Shown: positions 52,205-61,700 of the stretch, piece by piece
Position numbering within the stretch: the stretch's first letter is position 1
Layout: each line of letters opens with the position of its first letter
Assembly: GCF_001425085.1 (NCBI RefSeq)
Contig: NZ_LMDN01000003.1
Location: 156,583 to 220,582 of the forward strand
From: Leifsonia sp. Root4
GTDB lineage: Bacteria > Actinomycetota > Actinomycetes > Actinomycetales > Microbacteriaceae
DNA length: 64,000 bases
Reading direction: 5' to 3'
Made by a program: the position numbers and the translations under genes
The notes under the pieces: model-generated
The model's input: only the letters and a program-made list of their open reading frames with translations
What the model was told of the DNA's origin: nothing
Database searches by the model: none

Positions 52205-53389
52205 ATGAAGCGACCCCAGGGATTCGAACCGCCGGCGGCCCCGGCCGCTTCGGCGCGCCAGCGGGGTCAGGGCGAAGCGAAGGCCGCACCTAAGGCTCCG
52301 GCACCCAAGGCGCCGGCACCGAAGGCACCGATTCCCCGGGCGCCGCGCGTGCCGGCGGCCAAGCTGCCGACGGCATGGTGGATGAACAAGCAGGAGCCGG
52401 CAGCCGCGCCCGCCCCCGCGGCACAGGGCGGCCGCATTGCCGAACCGGACGCTGTCACGGAACCGATCGCGGTGCAGGGCGTTCAGCCGGCACAGCAGGC
52501 GGAACCGGCACAGCAGGCCACAACGGGACCGCTCGCACCGGTGACCGAGATCACCTCGGTGATCCCGGGTGTGCGGGCGGACGCCGAGCCGGACCCGGAG
52601 CAGGACGCGGGCCCGGAACCGGAGCCGCTTACACCGAGCAGTGCCCGTGCCAGGCTGCGCGCTGCCACGAAGGCTCGCCGCGCCTACGAGCGAGCGGAGG
52701 TGCGCCGCTTCACCCGCCACCTGCGCCGTCGGCGTGCCGCCTGGCTCACCGGGCTCGGCGCGGTGCTCGCACTCGCCATCTTCGTCGCGGTCGGCACGTT
52801 CTCGCCGCTGATGGCGCTCACCACGATTCAGGTGGAGGGAACGAACCGGCTGCTCGCGACCGACGTCTCGGCCGCGCTCGACGGCCAGATCGGCACGCCG
52901 CTGCCATTGGTGGATCTCGGCGAGGTCAAAACCGATCTGTCCCAGTTCACTCTGATCCAGAGCTTCTCCACCGAGAGCCGCCCGCCGAACACCCTCGTCG
53001 TGCGGATCGTCGAGCGCACACCGATCGGCGCGATCGCGGGCCCGAACGGCTTCGACCTCGTCGATCCGGCCGGAGTCGTCATCCAGACCACTCCGGAGCG
53101 GCCGGAGGGCTTCCCGCTGGTGGAGGCCGTTGGCGCCGACGGTCTCGCCGCCGCCGGAAGCGTCGTGCAGGCGTTGCCCGCCGAGATTCGCCCGCAGGCC
53201 GACATCGTGCGCGCCGCGAGTACCGACGACGTCAGCCTCGTGCTCGTCGGAGGGGCCAGCGTGGCGTGGGGGAGTGCCGAGGAATCGGCGTTGAAGGCCG
53301 TCGTGCTCAGCAAGCTGATGGCTGCTGCGCCCCCCGGAACGGTCTCCGTCTACGACGTCTCATCGCCCACGAGCCCCGTCGTCCGCTGA
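52205..53389 (+). CDS. ftsQ: Cell division protein FtsQ (DivIB)
   Basis: A 394-residue protein, long for FtsQ because of a cytoplasmic N-terminus of about 175 residues rich in Ala, Pro and Lys, including three PAPKAP-like repeats near residue 35. A membrane helix follows at about 178-200 (AAWLTGLGAVLALAIFVAVG), then a POTRA domain (MALTTIQVEGTNRLLATDVS) and the FtsQ beta domain ending SPVVR. It links early and late divisome proteins. ATG 52205 has only a weak ribosome site. Followed by a 184-base gap that carries the ftsZ control region. Confidence 0.9.
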   Translation: MKRPQGFEPPAAPAASARQRGQGEAKAAPKAPAPKAPAPKAPIPRAPRVPAAKLPTAWWMNKQEPAAAPAPAAQGGRIAEPDAVTEPIAVQGVQPAQQAEPAQQATTGPLAPVTEITSVIPGVRADAEPDPEQDAGPEPEPLTPSSARARLRAATKARRAYERAEVRRFTRHLRRRRAAWLTGLGAVLALAIFVAVGTFSPLMALTTIQVEGTNRLLATDVSAALDGQIGTPLPLVDLGEVKTDLSQFTLIQSFSTESRPPNTLVVRIVERTPIGAIAGPNGFDLVDPAGVVIQTTPERPEGFPLVEAVGADGLAAAGSVVQALPAEIRPQADIVRAASTDDVSLVLVGGASVAWGSAEESALKAVVLSKLMAAAPPGTVSVYDVSSPTSPVVR

Positions 53390-53488
53390 CCCACAGCCGG
53401 CGACACGCCAGGCATACACGAACGCGGCGATGGATTGCGGGCAGAATTCCCGACACGCGGGCGCGCCTGCCGTGCGAATCCGAGCCTG

Positions 53489-53537
53489 CGCATAACTTCG
53501 AGCTTAGGAATTGCATACTCAGCATAACTTTAAGCTT
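53489..53537 (+). promoter_or_regulatory. Duplicated AT-rich element before ftsZ
   Basis: GCATAACTTCGAGCTT (53489-53504) is repeated as GCATAACTTTAAGCTT (53522-53537), 33 bases apart, with two differences. They lie 37-85 bases before the ftsZ GTG in a stretch far richer in A and T than the genes around it. They probably form promoter or regulator sites for a separate ftsZ transcript. FtsR (19371-20069) is one candidate binder; this is inference. Confidence 0.55.
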
Positions 53538-53573
53538 CGACAAGAAGTTGAGAGTTTCCACCGGAGGCCGGAC

Positions 53574-54758
53574 GTGTCAACAAATCAGAACTACCTTGCC
53601 GTAATTAAGGTCGTCGGTATCGGCGGCGGCGGTGTCAATGCTGTCAACCGCATGATCGAGCTCGGATTGCGTGGCGTTGAATTCATCGCCATCAACACCG
53701 ATGCCCAGGCGTTGCTGATGAGTGATGCGGACGTCAAACTCGACGTCGGTCGTGACCTCACCCGTGGCCTCGGTGCCGGTGCAGATCCCGAGGTCGGCCG
53801 CCGTGCCGCAGAAGACCACGCCGAAGAGATCGAGGAAGCCCTCGCCGGCGCCGACATGGTCTTCGTCACCGCCGGTGAAGGCGGTGGAACAGGAACCGGT
53901 GGCGCCCCCGTCGTCGCCCGCATCGCCAAGTCCATCGGCGCGCTCACCATCGGTGTCGTCACCAAGCCGTTCGGCTTCGAGGGCAAGCGTCGTCAGGCTC
54001 AGGCCGAGACCGGCGTCAGCACCCTCAAGGAAGAGGTCGACACCCTCATCGTCGTGCCGAACGACCGCCTGCTGGAGATCAGCGACCGCGGCATCAGCAT
54101 GCTCGACGCCTTCGCGACCGCCGACCAGGTGCTCCTCGCCGGTGTTCAGGGCATCACCGACCTGATCACCACCCCCGGCCTGATCAACCTCGACTTCGCC
54201 GACGTCAAGTCGGTCATGCAGGGTGCGGGCTCCGCGCTCATGGGCATCGGCTCCTCGCGCGGCGCCGACCGTGCCATCAAGGCAGCAGAACTGGCCGTTG
54301 CCAGCCCGCTGCTCGAGGCATCGATCGACGGCGCGCACGGCGTTCTGCTCTCGATCCAGGGTGGATCGAACCTCGGAATCTTCGAAATCAACGACGCCGC
54401 CCGCCTCGTCCAGGAGGCCGTCCACCCCGAGGCCAACATCATCTTCGGTGCCGTCATCGACGACACCCTGGGTGACGAGGTTCGCGTGACCGTGATCGCC
54501 GCCGGCTTCGATGGCGGAGAGCCGCAGACGAAGTCCTCCGACTCACGTCGCAGCAACTTCGTGACGGCCGGCGTCGGCGCTGCCGCAGCCGGTTCCACCG
54601 TCACGGCCGTTGCCGAGGAGCCCACCGCGAGTGACATCGACGCACTGGTCGAGTCCGCGTGGCACAGCGGAGAGGTCAGCGCCACCGAGGCCGCCGTCAC
54701 CGACCCGGCATTCGCCGAGGACGACAACGACCTCGACATCCCCGACTTCCTCAAGTAG
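53574..54758 (+). CDS. ftsZ: Cell division GTPase FtsZ
   Basis: A 394-residue FtsZ starting [20 protein letters not shown] at GTG 53574 with GGAGG 8-12 bases upstream. The GTP-binding signature [10 protein letters not shown] is at about residues 103-112, with [10 protein letters not shown], the T7 loop [14 protein letters not shown] and a C-terminal variable linker. The last residues LDIPDFLK are the conserved peptide that binds SepF and FtsW. It polymerises into the Z-ring. No ftsA is present nearby; SepF, three genes on, takes that anchoring role in actinobacteria. Confidence 0.98.
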   Translation: MSTNQNYLAVIKVVGIGGGGVNAVNRMIELGLRGVEFIAINTDAQALLMSDADVKLDVGRDLTRGLGAGADPEVGRRAAEDHAEEIEEALAGADMVFVTAGEGGGTGTGGAPVVARIAKSIGALTIGVVTKPFGFEGKRRQAQAETGVSTLKEEVDTLIVVPNDRLLEISDRGISMLDAFATADQVLLAGVQGITDLITTPGLINLDFADVKSVMQGAGSALMGIGSSRGADRAIKAAELAVASPLLEASIDGAHGVLLSIQGGSNLGIFEINDAARLVQEAVHPEANIIFGAVIDDTLGDEVRVTVIAAGFDGGEPQTKSSDSRRSNFVTAGVGAAAAGSTVTAVAEEPTASDIDALVESAWHSGEVSATEAAVTDPAFAEDDNDLDIPDFLK

Positions 54759-54765
54759 CACCGGC

Positions 54766-55470
54766 ATGAGCGAGCACGGGCGGGCCGGCTCGGCCAGCGG
54801 TTCCGCCCTGGCCGAACGGCTGGCGAAGGTGCAGGCCGGCGTCGCGGATGCCGCGCGAGCGGCAGGCCGCGAGCCGAGCAGCGTCACGACCATCGTCGTG
54901 ACGAAGTTCCACCCGGCATCGCTCGTCGCCGAACTGTCAGCGCTCGGCGTGCGGGACGTCGGTGAGAACCGCCACCAGGAGGCTCAGGCCAAGGCGGCGG
55001 AACTCGCCGGTCTGCCGCTCTGCTGGCACTTCGTCGGGCAGCTGCAGAGCAAGAAGGCGAAGCAGGTGCGTGCATACGCAGACGTGATCCACTCGATCGA
55101 CCGGCCGGCGCTGCTGAGTGCGCTGGCCTCCGACGAGAGCACCATCGACTGCTTCCTGCAGGTCAACCTGACCGACAACGCGGAGAGGGGCGGGGTCGCT
55201 CCAGCCGAGTTGCCCGCGCTCGTCGAGCAGACGCTGGCCACCCCCGGCCTGCGTCTCCTCGGCCTGATGGCCGTCGCACCGCTGGGTGAGGAACCGCGCC
55301 GCGCTTTCGCCCGTGTGCGGGAGCTCTCCGAGTCCATTCGGGGCATCGCACCGACAGCGACGGCACTCTCCATGGGCATGTCGCAAGACTTCGCCGCAGC
55401 CATCGCCGAGGGGGCGACACACCTGCGTATTGGCACAGCCATTACCGGGAATCGCCCCCACCCCGGTTAA
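54766..55470 (+). CDS. YggS-family PLP homeostasis protein
   Basis: A 234-residue pyridoxal-phosphate-binding barrel protein. Lys at about residue 46 in TIVVTKFHPA binds PLP, and GENRHQEAQAK, WHFVGQLQSKKAKQV, GLMAVAPLGEE, LSMGMSQDFAAAIAEGATHL and RIGTAITGNR follow the family pattern. It buffers PLP and influences amino acid metabolism rather than catalysing a known reaction. It lies 7 bases after ftsZ, before sepF, as in most actinobacteria. The ATG at 54766 has no strong ribosome site. Confidence 0.93.
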   Translation: MSEHGRAGSASGSALAERLAKVQAGVADAARAAGREPSSVTTIVVTKFHPASLVAELSALGVRDVGENRHQEAQAKAAELAGLPLCWHFVGQLQSKKAKQVRAYADVIHSIDRPALLSALASDESTIDCFLQVNLTDNAERGGVAPAELPALVEQTLATPGLRLLGLMAVAPLGEEPRRAFARVRELSESIRGIAPTATALSMGMSQDFAAAIAEGATHLRIGTAITGNRPHPG

Positions 55471-55518
55471 TGTGAATTAGCCGGCTCAAACAAGACGGAA
55501 CCGTACACGGAGGTAGTA

Positions 55519-55992
55519 ATGTCCAACCCGCTCAAGAAGACCATGGTCTATCTGGGACTGGCAGACGAAGAGCTCGAGTACGACGAGCCTGCTGCCGCCG
55601 CAGCCCCGGTCGCGCAGGCCCCGGCTGCAGCGCCGACCAAGAACGCGGCACCGGTCACCCCGTTGCGCAAGGCCCCCGTTCCCAAGCAGAGCACTCAGGC
55701 GGCAGAGATGAATGAGATCCTCACCGTGCACCCGCGTCAGTACCGCGACGCGCAGATCATCGCCGAGAGCTTCCGCGACGGCATCCCGGTCATCATCAAC
55801 CTCTCGCAGATGAGCGAGGGTGACGCCCGCCGCCTCATCGACTTCGCCAGCGGCCTCTCACAGGGCCTCTACGGCAAGATCGAGCGCGTCACGAACAAGG
55901 TCTTCCTGCTCTCCCCATCGCACGTCATCGTGAGCGGTGAGAACGGTGAGACCGACTCCGATGTCGATGCTTCGTTCTTTGCACAGTCATAA
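55519..55992 (+). CDS. sepF: Cell division protein SepF
   Basis: A 157-residue SepF. The N-terminal amphipathic membrane-targeting helix ([18 protein letters not shown]) is followed by an Ala/Pro linker of about 35 residues and the SepF core (about 65-150, [52 protein letters not shown]). It tethers FtsZ to the membrane, replacing FtsA in actinobacteria. GGAGG stands before ATG 55519. yggT starts 7 bases after the stop. Confidence 0.96.
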   Translation: MSNPLKKTMVYLGLADEELEYDEPAAAAAPVAQAPAAAPTKNAAPVTPLRKAPVPKQSTQAAEMNEILTVHPRQYRDAQIIAESFRDGIPVIINLSQMSEGDARRLIDFASGLSQGLYGKIERVTNKVFLLSPSHVIVSGENGETDSDVDASFFAQS

Positions 55993-55999
55993 TTAGTCT

Positions 56000-56302
56000 G
56001 TGACCATCGTTGCCCTGATCGCGGGGATTCTGTATTTCTTTCTGCTGCTCTACTTCTTTGCGATGTGGGCGCGGTTCGTGCTCGACCTCGTGCGCAATTT
56101 CAACCGGTCGTGGCGGCCACGCTCATTCGCCCTGATCCTGGTCGAGTTCGTGTACACGATCACCGATCCGCCGATCAAGTTCTTCCGTCGGATCCTCCCG
56201 CCACTCCGTTTCGGAGCCGTCGCCTTCGACTTCGGTTGGAGCCTGACCATGCTGCTCGTCATCATCCTGATGCCGATCGTCGGCGCATTCCGCTATGTCT
56301 AG
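56000..56302 (+). CDS. yggT: YggT family membrane protein
   Basis: A 100-residue protein from GTG 56000 with two membrane helices (about residues 3-28 and 72-95) and the typical TDPPIKFFRRILPPLRFG segment between. The family lies between sepF and divIVA across Gram-positive bacteria and is linked to division and osmotic shock protection, with no known biochemical activity. Normal length. Confidence 0.92.
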   Translation: MTIVALIAGILYFFLLLYFFAMWARFVLDLVRNFNRSWRPRSFALILVEFVYTITDPPIKFFRRILPPLRFGAVAFDFGWSLTMLLVIILMPIVGAFRYV

Positions 56303-56410
56303 CGAGAGCATCGGCACTCGTGCAGCATCCAATGCTGTGTACTCGGTCAGCGTCATCGGCGCTGCTGCGAGTATCCTGAATCGGTGACACCGTACGACGG
56401 TTCATCGTGC

Positions 56411-56443
56411 GTGAGAGCAACGACCTTTGTTAGCGTTGCTCAC
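56411..56443 (+). promoter_or_regulatory. Hairpin in divIVA leader/promoter region
   Basis: GTGAGAGCAACG (56411-56422) pairs with CGTTGCTCAC (56434-56443), one bulged base, 11-base loop. It is followed by CACGTAACCTTCTG and lies 44 bases before divIVA. It could be a regulator's operator or a leader structure; the divIVA promoter probably lies in this 184-base gap. Confidence 0.45.
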
Positions 56444-56486
56444 ACGTAACCTTCTGTTCACAACCAAGTTCTAAGGGTGGAAAGCC

Positions 56487-57149
56487 ATGGCGCTAACTCC
56501 GGAAGATGTAGTCAACAAGCGGTTCCAGCCGACCAAGTTCCGCGAGGGATACGACCAGGACGAGGTTGACGACTTCCTCGACGAGGTCGTCGTCGAGCTG
56601 CGTCGCCTGAACGGCGAGAACGAGGAGCTCCGTCAGCGCCTCGCCGCCGCAGAGAGCGGCGCACCGCAGGCAGCCGCACCGGCGCCCGCGCCCAGCTTCA
56701 CCGCTCCGGAGCCGACGCCGGCCCCCGTTGCCGCCCCGATCGCTGCTCCCGTCGTTCCTTCGGCATCCGCCGAGGCCGAGGAGCAGGCCAGCACCACGAA
56801 CCTCCTGCAGCTGGCTCGCCGCCTGCACGAGGAGCACGTGCGTGAGGGTGCTGAGAAGCGCGACGCACTCATCGCAGAGGGTCACGCAACCGCTGCCCGC
56901 GTCGTGGCCGAGTCCGAGGCCAAGCAGCGCGCTCAGATCGGCGCACTCGAGAAGGAGCGTTCCACGCTCGAGTCGAAGATCGAAGAGCTCCGCACCTTCG
57001 AGCGCGACTACCGCGCCAAGCTGAAGAGCTACATCGAAGGCCAGCTCCGCGAGCTTGACTCCTCGGCCGCTCAGGCGCCGACGGCAGGCTTCGGTGCTGC
57101 ACAGGGCAACGACGCGCCCGCCCCGAGCTTCCAGGGCTTTGGGGTCTGA
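56487..57149 (+). CDS. divIVA: Polar growth scaffold DivIVA (Wag31)
   Basis: A 220-residue DivIVA starting MALTPEDVVNKRFQPTKFRE, the membrane-binding N-terminal domain (residues 1-60, EGYDQDEVDDFLDEVVVELR). A Pro/Ala linker (about 62-95) and a long coiled coil (about 100-195) follow, ending in QGFGV. It marks curved membrane at poles and septa and directs wall growth in actinobacteria. AAGGGTGGAAAG precedes the ATG. In mycobacteria the kinases PknA/B phosphorylate Wag31; a Thr-rich linker equivalent is present, but I cannot assign a site. lspA starts inside its last codons. Confidence 0.96.
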   Translation: MALTPEDVVNKRFQPTKFREGYDQDEVDDFLDEVVVELRRLNGENEELRQRLAAAESGAPQAAAPAPAPSFTAPEPTPAPVAAPIAAPVVPSASAEAEEQASTTNLLQLARRLHEEHVREGAEKRDALIAEGHATAARVVAESEAKQRAQIGALEKERSTLESKIEELRTFERDYRAKLKSYIEGQLRELDSSAAQAPTAGFGAAQGNDAPAPSFQGFGV

Positions 57150-57738
57150 TTCCCGAGGGAAGGTCAGCGCCGTCGCGCTTGTTGTCCTGGCCCTCGTCGC
57201 TCTCAGTGCCTATGGTCTCGACCAGTTCAGCAAGTACCTCGTCGTCTCAAATCTGAGTGAAGGGGAGGTGGTCCCGGTTCTCGGCAACGTTCTGCAACTG
57301 CAGTTCGTGCGGAATCCCGGGGCCGCCTTCTCCCTCGCCAGTGGGCAGACCTGGATCTTCACGATCATCGCCTCGGCCGTGATCGTGTTCATCATCTGGT
57401 TTGCCCGTCGCATCCGCTCCATCGCGTGGGCCATCGTCTTCGGGCTTCTGCTCGGCGGCGTCATGGGCAATCTCACCGATCGTTACTTCCGTGACCCCGG
57501 TTTTCCGGAGGGTCACGTCATCGACTTCATCTACACACCGTGGATGCTCCCGGCGATCTACAACTTCGCCGACATCGCGATTGTCTGCAGCATGGGTCTG
57601 TTCATGATCCTCACGCTGCGTGGCGTGGGTCTCGACGGTGTCCGCACCATCGAACCGAAGAAGAACAAGCACGACTCCACCAGCCAGACGGATGACGGCG
57701 CAGCCGCAGCATCCACCGACGAAGTACCGGCGCCGTAG
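57139..57738 (+). CDS. lspA: Lipoprotein signal peptidase LspA
   Basis: A 199-residue signal peptidase II. Four membrane helices are visible. Catalytic residues lie in [20 protein letters not shown] and [13 protein letters not shown], and [14 protein letters not shown] is standard. It cleaves prolipoprotein signal peptides after lipidation. There is no ATG or GTG near the start; TTG 57139 ([13 protein letters not shown] follows) is the best candidate and overlaps the divIVA end by 11 bases. The C-terminal 28 residues are a charged tail. rluD begins two bases after the stop. Confidence 0.92.
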   Translation: MGSDSRGKVSAVALVVLALVALSAYGLDQFSKYLVVSNLSEGEVVPVLGNVLQLQFVRNPGAAFSLASGQTWIFTIIASAVIVFIIWFARRIRSIAWAIVFGLLLGGVMGNLTDRYFRDPGFPEGHVIDFIYTPWMLPAIYNFADIAIVCSMGLFMILTLRGVGLDGVRTIEPKKNKHDSTSQTDDGAAAASTDEVPAP

Positions 57739-57740
57739 AC

Positions 57741-58658
57741 ATGGAATCACGTTCTTTTCCCGTACCCGACGGCCTCGCCGGGGTACGCGTTGACGCCGGG
57801 CTGGCCAAGCTGCTCGGTTTCTCCCGCAACTTCGCGGCCGAGGTGATCGAGGCCGGCGGTGTCAGCCTCGACGGCTCCTCCGTCGACAAGTCGGACAAAC
57901 TCCGCGCCGGTTCCTGGCTCGAGGTGAACTGGCAGAGCAAGTCTCCGCTGGAGATCGTTCCGATTCCCGTGCCGGATCTCACCATCGTGCACGACGACGA
58001 CGACATCGTCGTGATCAACAAGCCGGCCGGTGTCGCCGCACACCCGAGCGTCGGCTGGACGGGACCGACTGTCGTCGGCGCCCTCGCCGCGGCCGGATTC
58101 CGCATCTCGACCTCCGGAGCAGCTGAACGCGCCGGAGTCGTGCACCGCCTGGATGCCGGCACGAGCGGCCTCATGGTCGTCGCCAAGTCCGAGCACGCGT
58201 ACACGGAGCTCAAGCGGGCGTTCCACGACCGCGAGGTGGAGAAGATCTACCACGCCGTCGTGCAGGGCCATCCAGACCCGCTGGCCGGCACCATCGACGC
58301 GCCGATCGGCCGTCATCCGCGTGCCGAGTGGAAGTTCGCCGTCACGAGTGACGGCAAGCACTCGATCACGCACTACGAGACGCTCGAGGCGTTCCCGTAC
58401 GCCTCGCTCCTCGAGATCCACCTCGAGACGGGTCGCACCCATCAGATCCGCGTGCACATGGCGGCCCAGCGCCACCCCTGTGTCGGTGACTCGATGTACG
58501 GTGCAGATCCAACGCTCTCCGCGCGTCTGGGGCTGGACCGCCAGTGGCTGCACGCCGTGCAGCTCGGCTTCTCGCACCCGGCCACGGGGGAGTGGGTGAG
58601 CTTCACCGCCCCCTACGCGCCGGAGCTGCAACACGCCCTCGACGTGCTCGCCGACTAG
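57741..58658 (+). CDS. 23S rRNA pseudouridine synthase, RluD type
   Basis: A 305-residue RluA-family enzyme. An N-terminal S4 domain covers about 15-75 ([20 protein letters not shown]). The catalytic region has [14 protein letters not shown] and [18 protein letters not shown], with the catalytic Asp in HRLDAGTSG at about residue 137, then [19 protein letters not shown]. It makes pseudouridine in 23S rRNA; the exact positions follow only by analogy with RluD. The gene follows lspA as in many Gram-positive genomes. Confidence 0.92.
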   Translation: MESRSFPVPDGLAGVRVDAGLAKLLGFSRNFAAEVIEAGGVSLDGSSVDKSDKLRAGSWLEVNWQSKSPLEIVPIPVPDLTIVHDDDDIVVINKPAGVAAHPSVGWTGPTVVGALAAAGFRISTSGAAERAGVVHRLDAGTSGLMVVAKSEHAYTELKRAFHDREVEKIYHAVVQGHPDPLAGTIDAPIGRHPRAEWKFAVTSDGKHSITHYETLEAFPYASLLEIHLETGRTHQIRVHMAAQRHPCVGDSMYGADPTLSARLGLDRQWLHAVQLGFSHPATGEWVSFTAPYAPELQHALDVLAD

Positions 58659-58706
58659 GCGGGGCCCAGGCAGACCATCGGCACTTCCAGTTAGTCGGAG
58701 CACTAC

Positions 58707-61700
58707 GTGACAACATCGAACGACTCCTTCGTTCACCTCCACGTGCACAGCGAATACTCCATGTTGGATGGCGCTGCGCACATCAAGCCGCTCATGGAAG
58801 CCGTCGTCGCGGAGAAGATGCCGGCGATCGCCGTCACCGACCACGGCAACATGTTCGGTGCATTCGACTTCTGGAACCAGGCGAAGGCCGCCGGCGTCAA
58901 GCCGATCATCGGCACAGAGGCCTACGTCACGCCGGGTACCGCCCGCGGCGACCGCACCCGCGTCAAGTGGGGCAGCGGAGCGCAGGGCGAGGACGACGTG
59001 TCCGGCTCCGGCGCGTACACGCACATGACGCTGCTCTCCGAGACCACGGAGGGCATGCACAACCTGTTCCGGATGTCGTCGAAGGCCTCGATCGAGGGCT
59101 ACTACTTCAAGCCGCGCATGGACCGTGAGCTGCTCGCCCAGTACTCCAAGGGCGTCATCGCCACCTCCGGCTGCGCCGGTGGTGAGGTGCAGACGCGCCT
59201 CAGACTCGGCCAGTACGAGGAGGCCAAGAAGGCGGCATCCGACTACCGGGACATCTTCGGCAAAGAGAACTTCTTCGTCGAGGTGATGGACCACGGCATC
59301 GACGTCGAGCGCCGCACGATCAGCGATCTGCTGCGGCTCGCCAAAGAGCTCGACCTGCCACTCGTCGCCACGAACGACCTGCACTACACGCACGCCCACG
59401 ACGCCACGGCGCACGCCGCCCTGCTCTGCGTCCAGTCCGGCTCGACGCTGGATGACCCGAACCGCTTCAAGTTCGACGCCGACGAGTTCTACCTGAAGAG
59501 CGCCGCCCAGATGCGGCACCTGTTCCGCGACAACATCGAGGCCTGCGACAACACGCTACTCATCGCCGAGCGCTGCGATGTGACCTTCGACACGTCAACG
59601 AGCTACATGCCGCGCTTCCCCGTTCCGGAGGGCGAGACGGAGGACAGCTGGTTCACCAAGGAGGTCGACGCTGGGCTCGCCGTGCGCTACCCGAACGGCA
59701 TCCCGGACGCCGTGCGCAAGCAGGCCGACTACGAGACCGGCGTCATCCTGCAGATGGGTTTCCCCGGCTACTTCCTCGTCGTCGCCGACTTCATCAACTG
59801 GTCCAAGCGCAACGGCATCCGCGTCGGACCCGGCCGTGGCTCCGGTGCCGGCTCGATGGCGGCGTACGCGATGGGCATCACCGACCTCGACCCGCTGCAC
59901 CACGGCCTGATCTTCGAGCGCTTCCTGAACCCAGAGCGCGTCTCGATGCCCGACTTCGACGTCGACTTCGATGATCGTCGCCGCGGCGAGGTCATCAAGT
60001 ACGTGACGGAGAAGTACGGCTCGGAGCGCGTCGCGCAGATCGTCACCTACGGCACCATCAAGGCCAAGCAGGCGCTGAAGGACTCCTCGCGCGTGCTCGG
60101 CTTCCCCTTCGGCATGGGCGACAAGCTCACCAAGGCGATGCCGCCGCCCGTCATGGGCAAGGACATCCCGCTCACCGGGATCTTCGACAAGTCGCACCCG
60201 CGCTACAAGGAGGCCGCCGACATCCGCGCGGTCGTCGAGACCGACCACGAGGCCAAGACCGTCTTCGAGACGGCGCTCGGCCTCGAGAACCTCAAGCGCC
60301 AGTGGGGCGTGCACGCCGCCGGCGTCATCATGTCCAGCGACCCGCTGATCGACATCATCCCGATCATGAAGCGCGAACAAGACGGCCAGATCGTCACGCA
60401 GTTCGACTACCCGGCCGCCGAGGCGCTCGGGTTGATCAAGATGGACTTCCTCGGGCTCCGCAACCTGACCATCGTCTCTGACGCCCTCGACAACATCGAG
60501 CTGAACCGCGGCCACCGCCTGGTGCTCGAGGAGCTCGCCCTCGACGACGTCGGAGCTTACGAACTGCTCGCCCGCGGCGACACCCTCGGCGTGTTCCAGC
60601 TGGACGGCGGACCCATGCGCGGGCTGCTCCGCCTGATGAAGCCCGACAACTTCGAAGACATCTCGGCCGTGTTGGCCCTGTACCGCCCGGGCCCGATGGG
60701 CGCGGACTCGCACACCAATTACGCGCTGCGCAAGAACGGTCTGCAGGAGATCACGCCGATCCACCCCGAGCTCGCGGACGCCCTCGAGGAGGTTCTCGGC
60801 GGCACATACGGCCTCATCATCTACCAGGAGCAGGTGATGTCGATCGCGCAGAAGGTCGCCGGCTTCTCGCTGGGCCAGGCCGACATCCTGCGCCGTGCCA
60901 TGGGTAAGAAGAAGAAGTCGGAGCTCGACAAGCAGTACGAGGGCTTCCGCGCCGGCATGCACGCCAATGGCTTCACGGATGCCGCAGTCAAGGCGCTCTG
61001 GGACATCCTGCTGCCCTTCTCCGACTACGCCTTCAACAAGGCGCACTCCGCCGCCTACGGCGTCGTGTCGTACTGGACGGCGTACCTCAAGGCCCACTAC
61101 CCGGCCGAGTACATGGCCGCGCTGCTGACCAGCGTCGGCGACTCCAAAGACAAGATGGCGATCTACCTCAATGAGTGCCGCCGCATGGGCATCAAGGTGC
61201 TCCCGCCGGACGTCAACGAGTCGATCGGCTTCTTCGCCGCCGTCGGCACCGACATCCGCTTCGGCCTCGGCGCCGTGCGCAACGTCGGCACGAACGTCGT
61301 CGAGGGTGTCAGGGCCGCCCGCGAGGAGAAGGGCCGTTTCGAGGGATTCCATGACTTCCTGCGCAAGGTGCCGATCCACGCGACCAACAAGCGCACCGTC
61401 GAGTCGCTGATCAAGGCGGGTGCATTCGACTCGCTCGGCTCAACCCGGCGCGCCCTCGTGGAGATCCACGAGCAGGCCGTCGAGTCTGCCGTGAAGATCA
61501 AGCGCGACGAGGAGCACGGCAACGTCGGCTTCGATTTCGACAGCCTGTTCGAAGAGGTCGGCGAGGCTCCGGCCTCCGATGTTCCCGAGCGCCCGGAATG
61601 GGCGAAGAAGGACAAGCTGGCGTTCGAGCGCGAGATGCTCGGCCTCTACGTCTCTGACCACCCGCTGGCCGGGCTGGAGGTGCCGCTCGCGAAGCACGCC

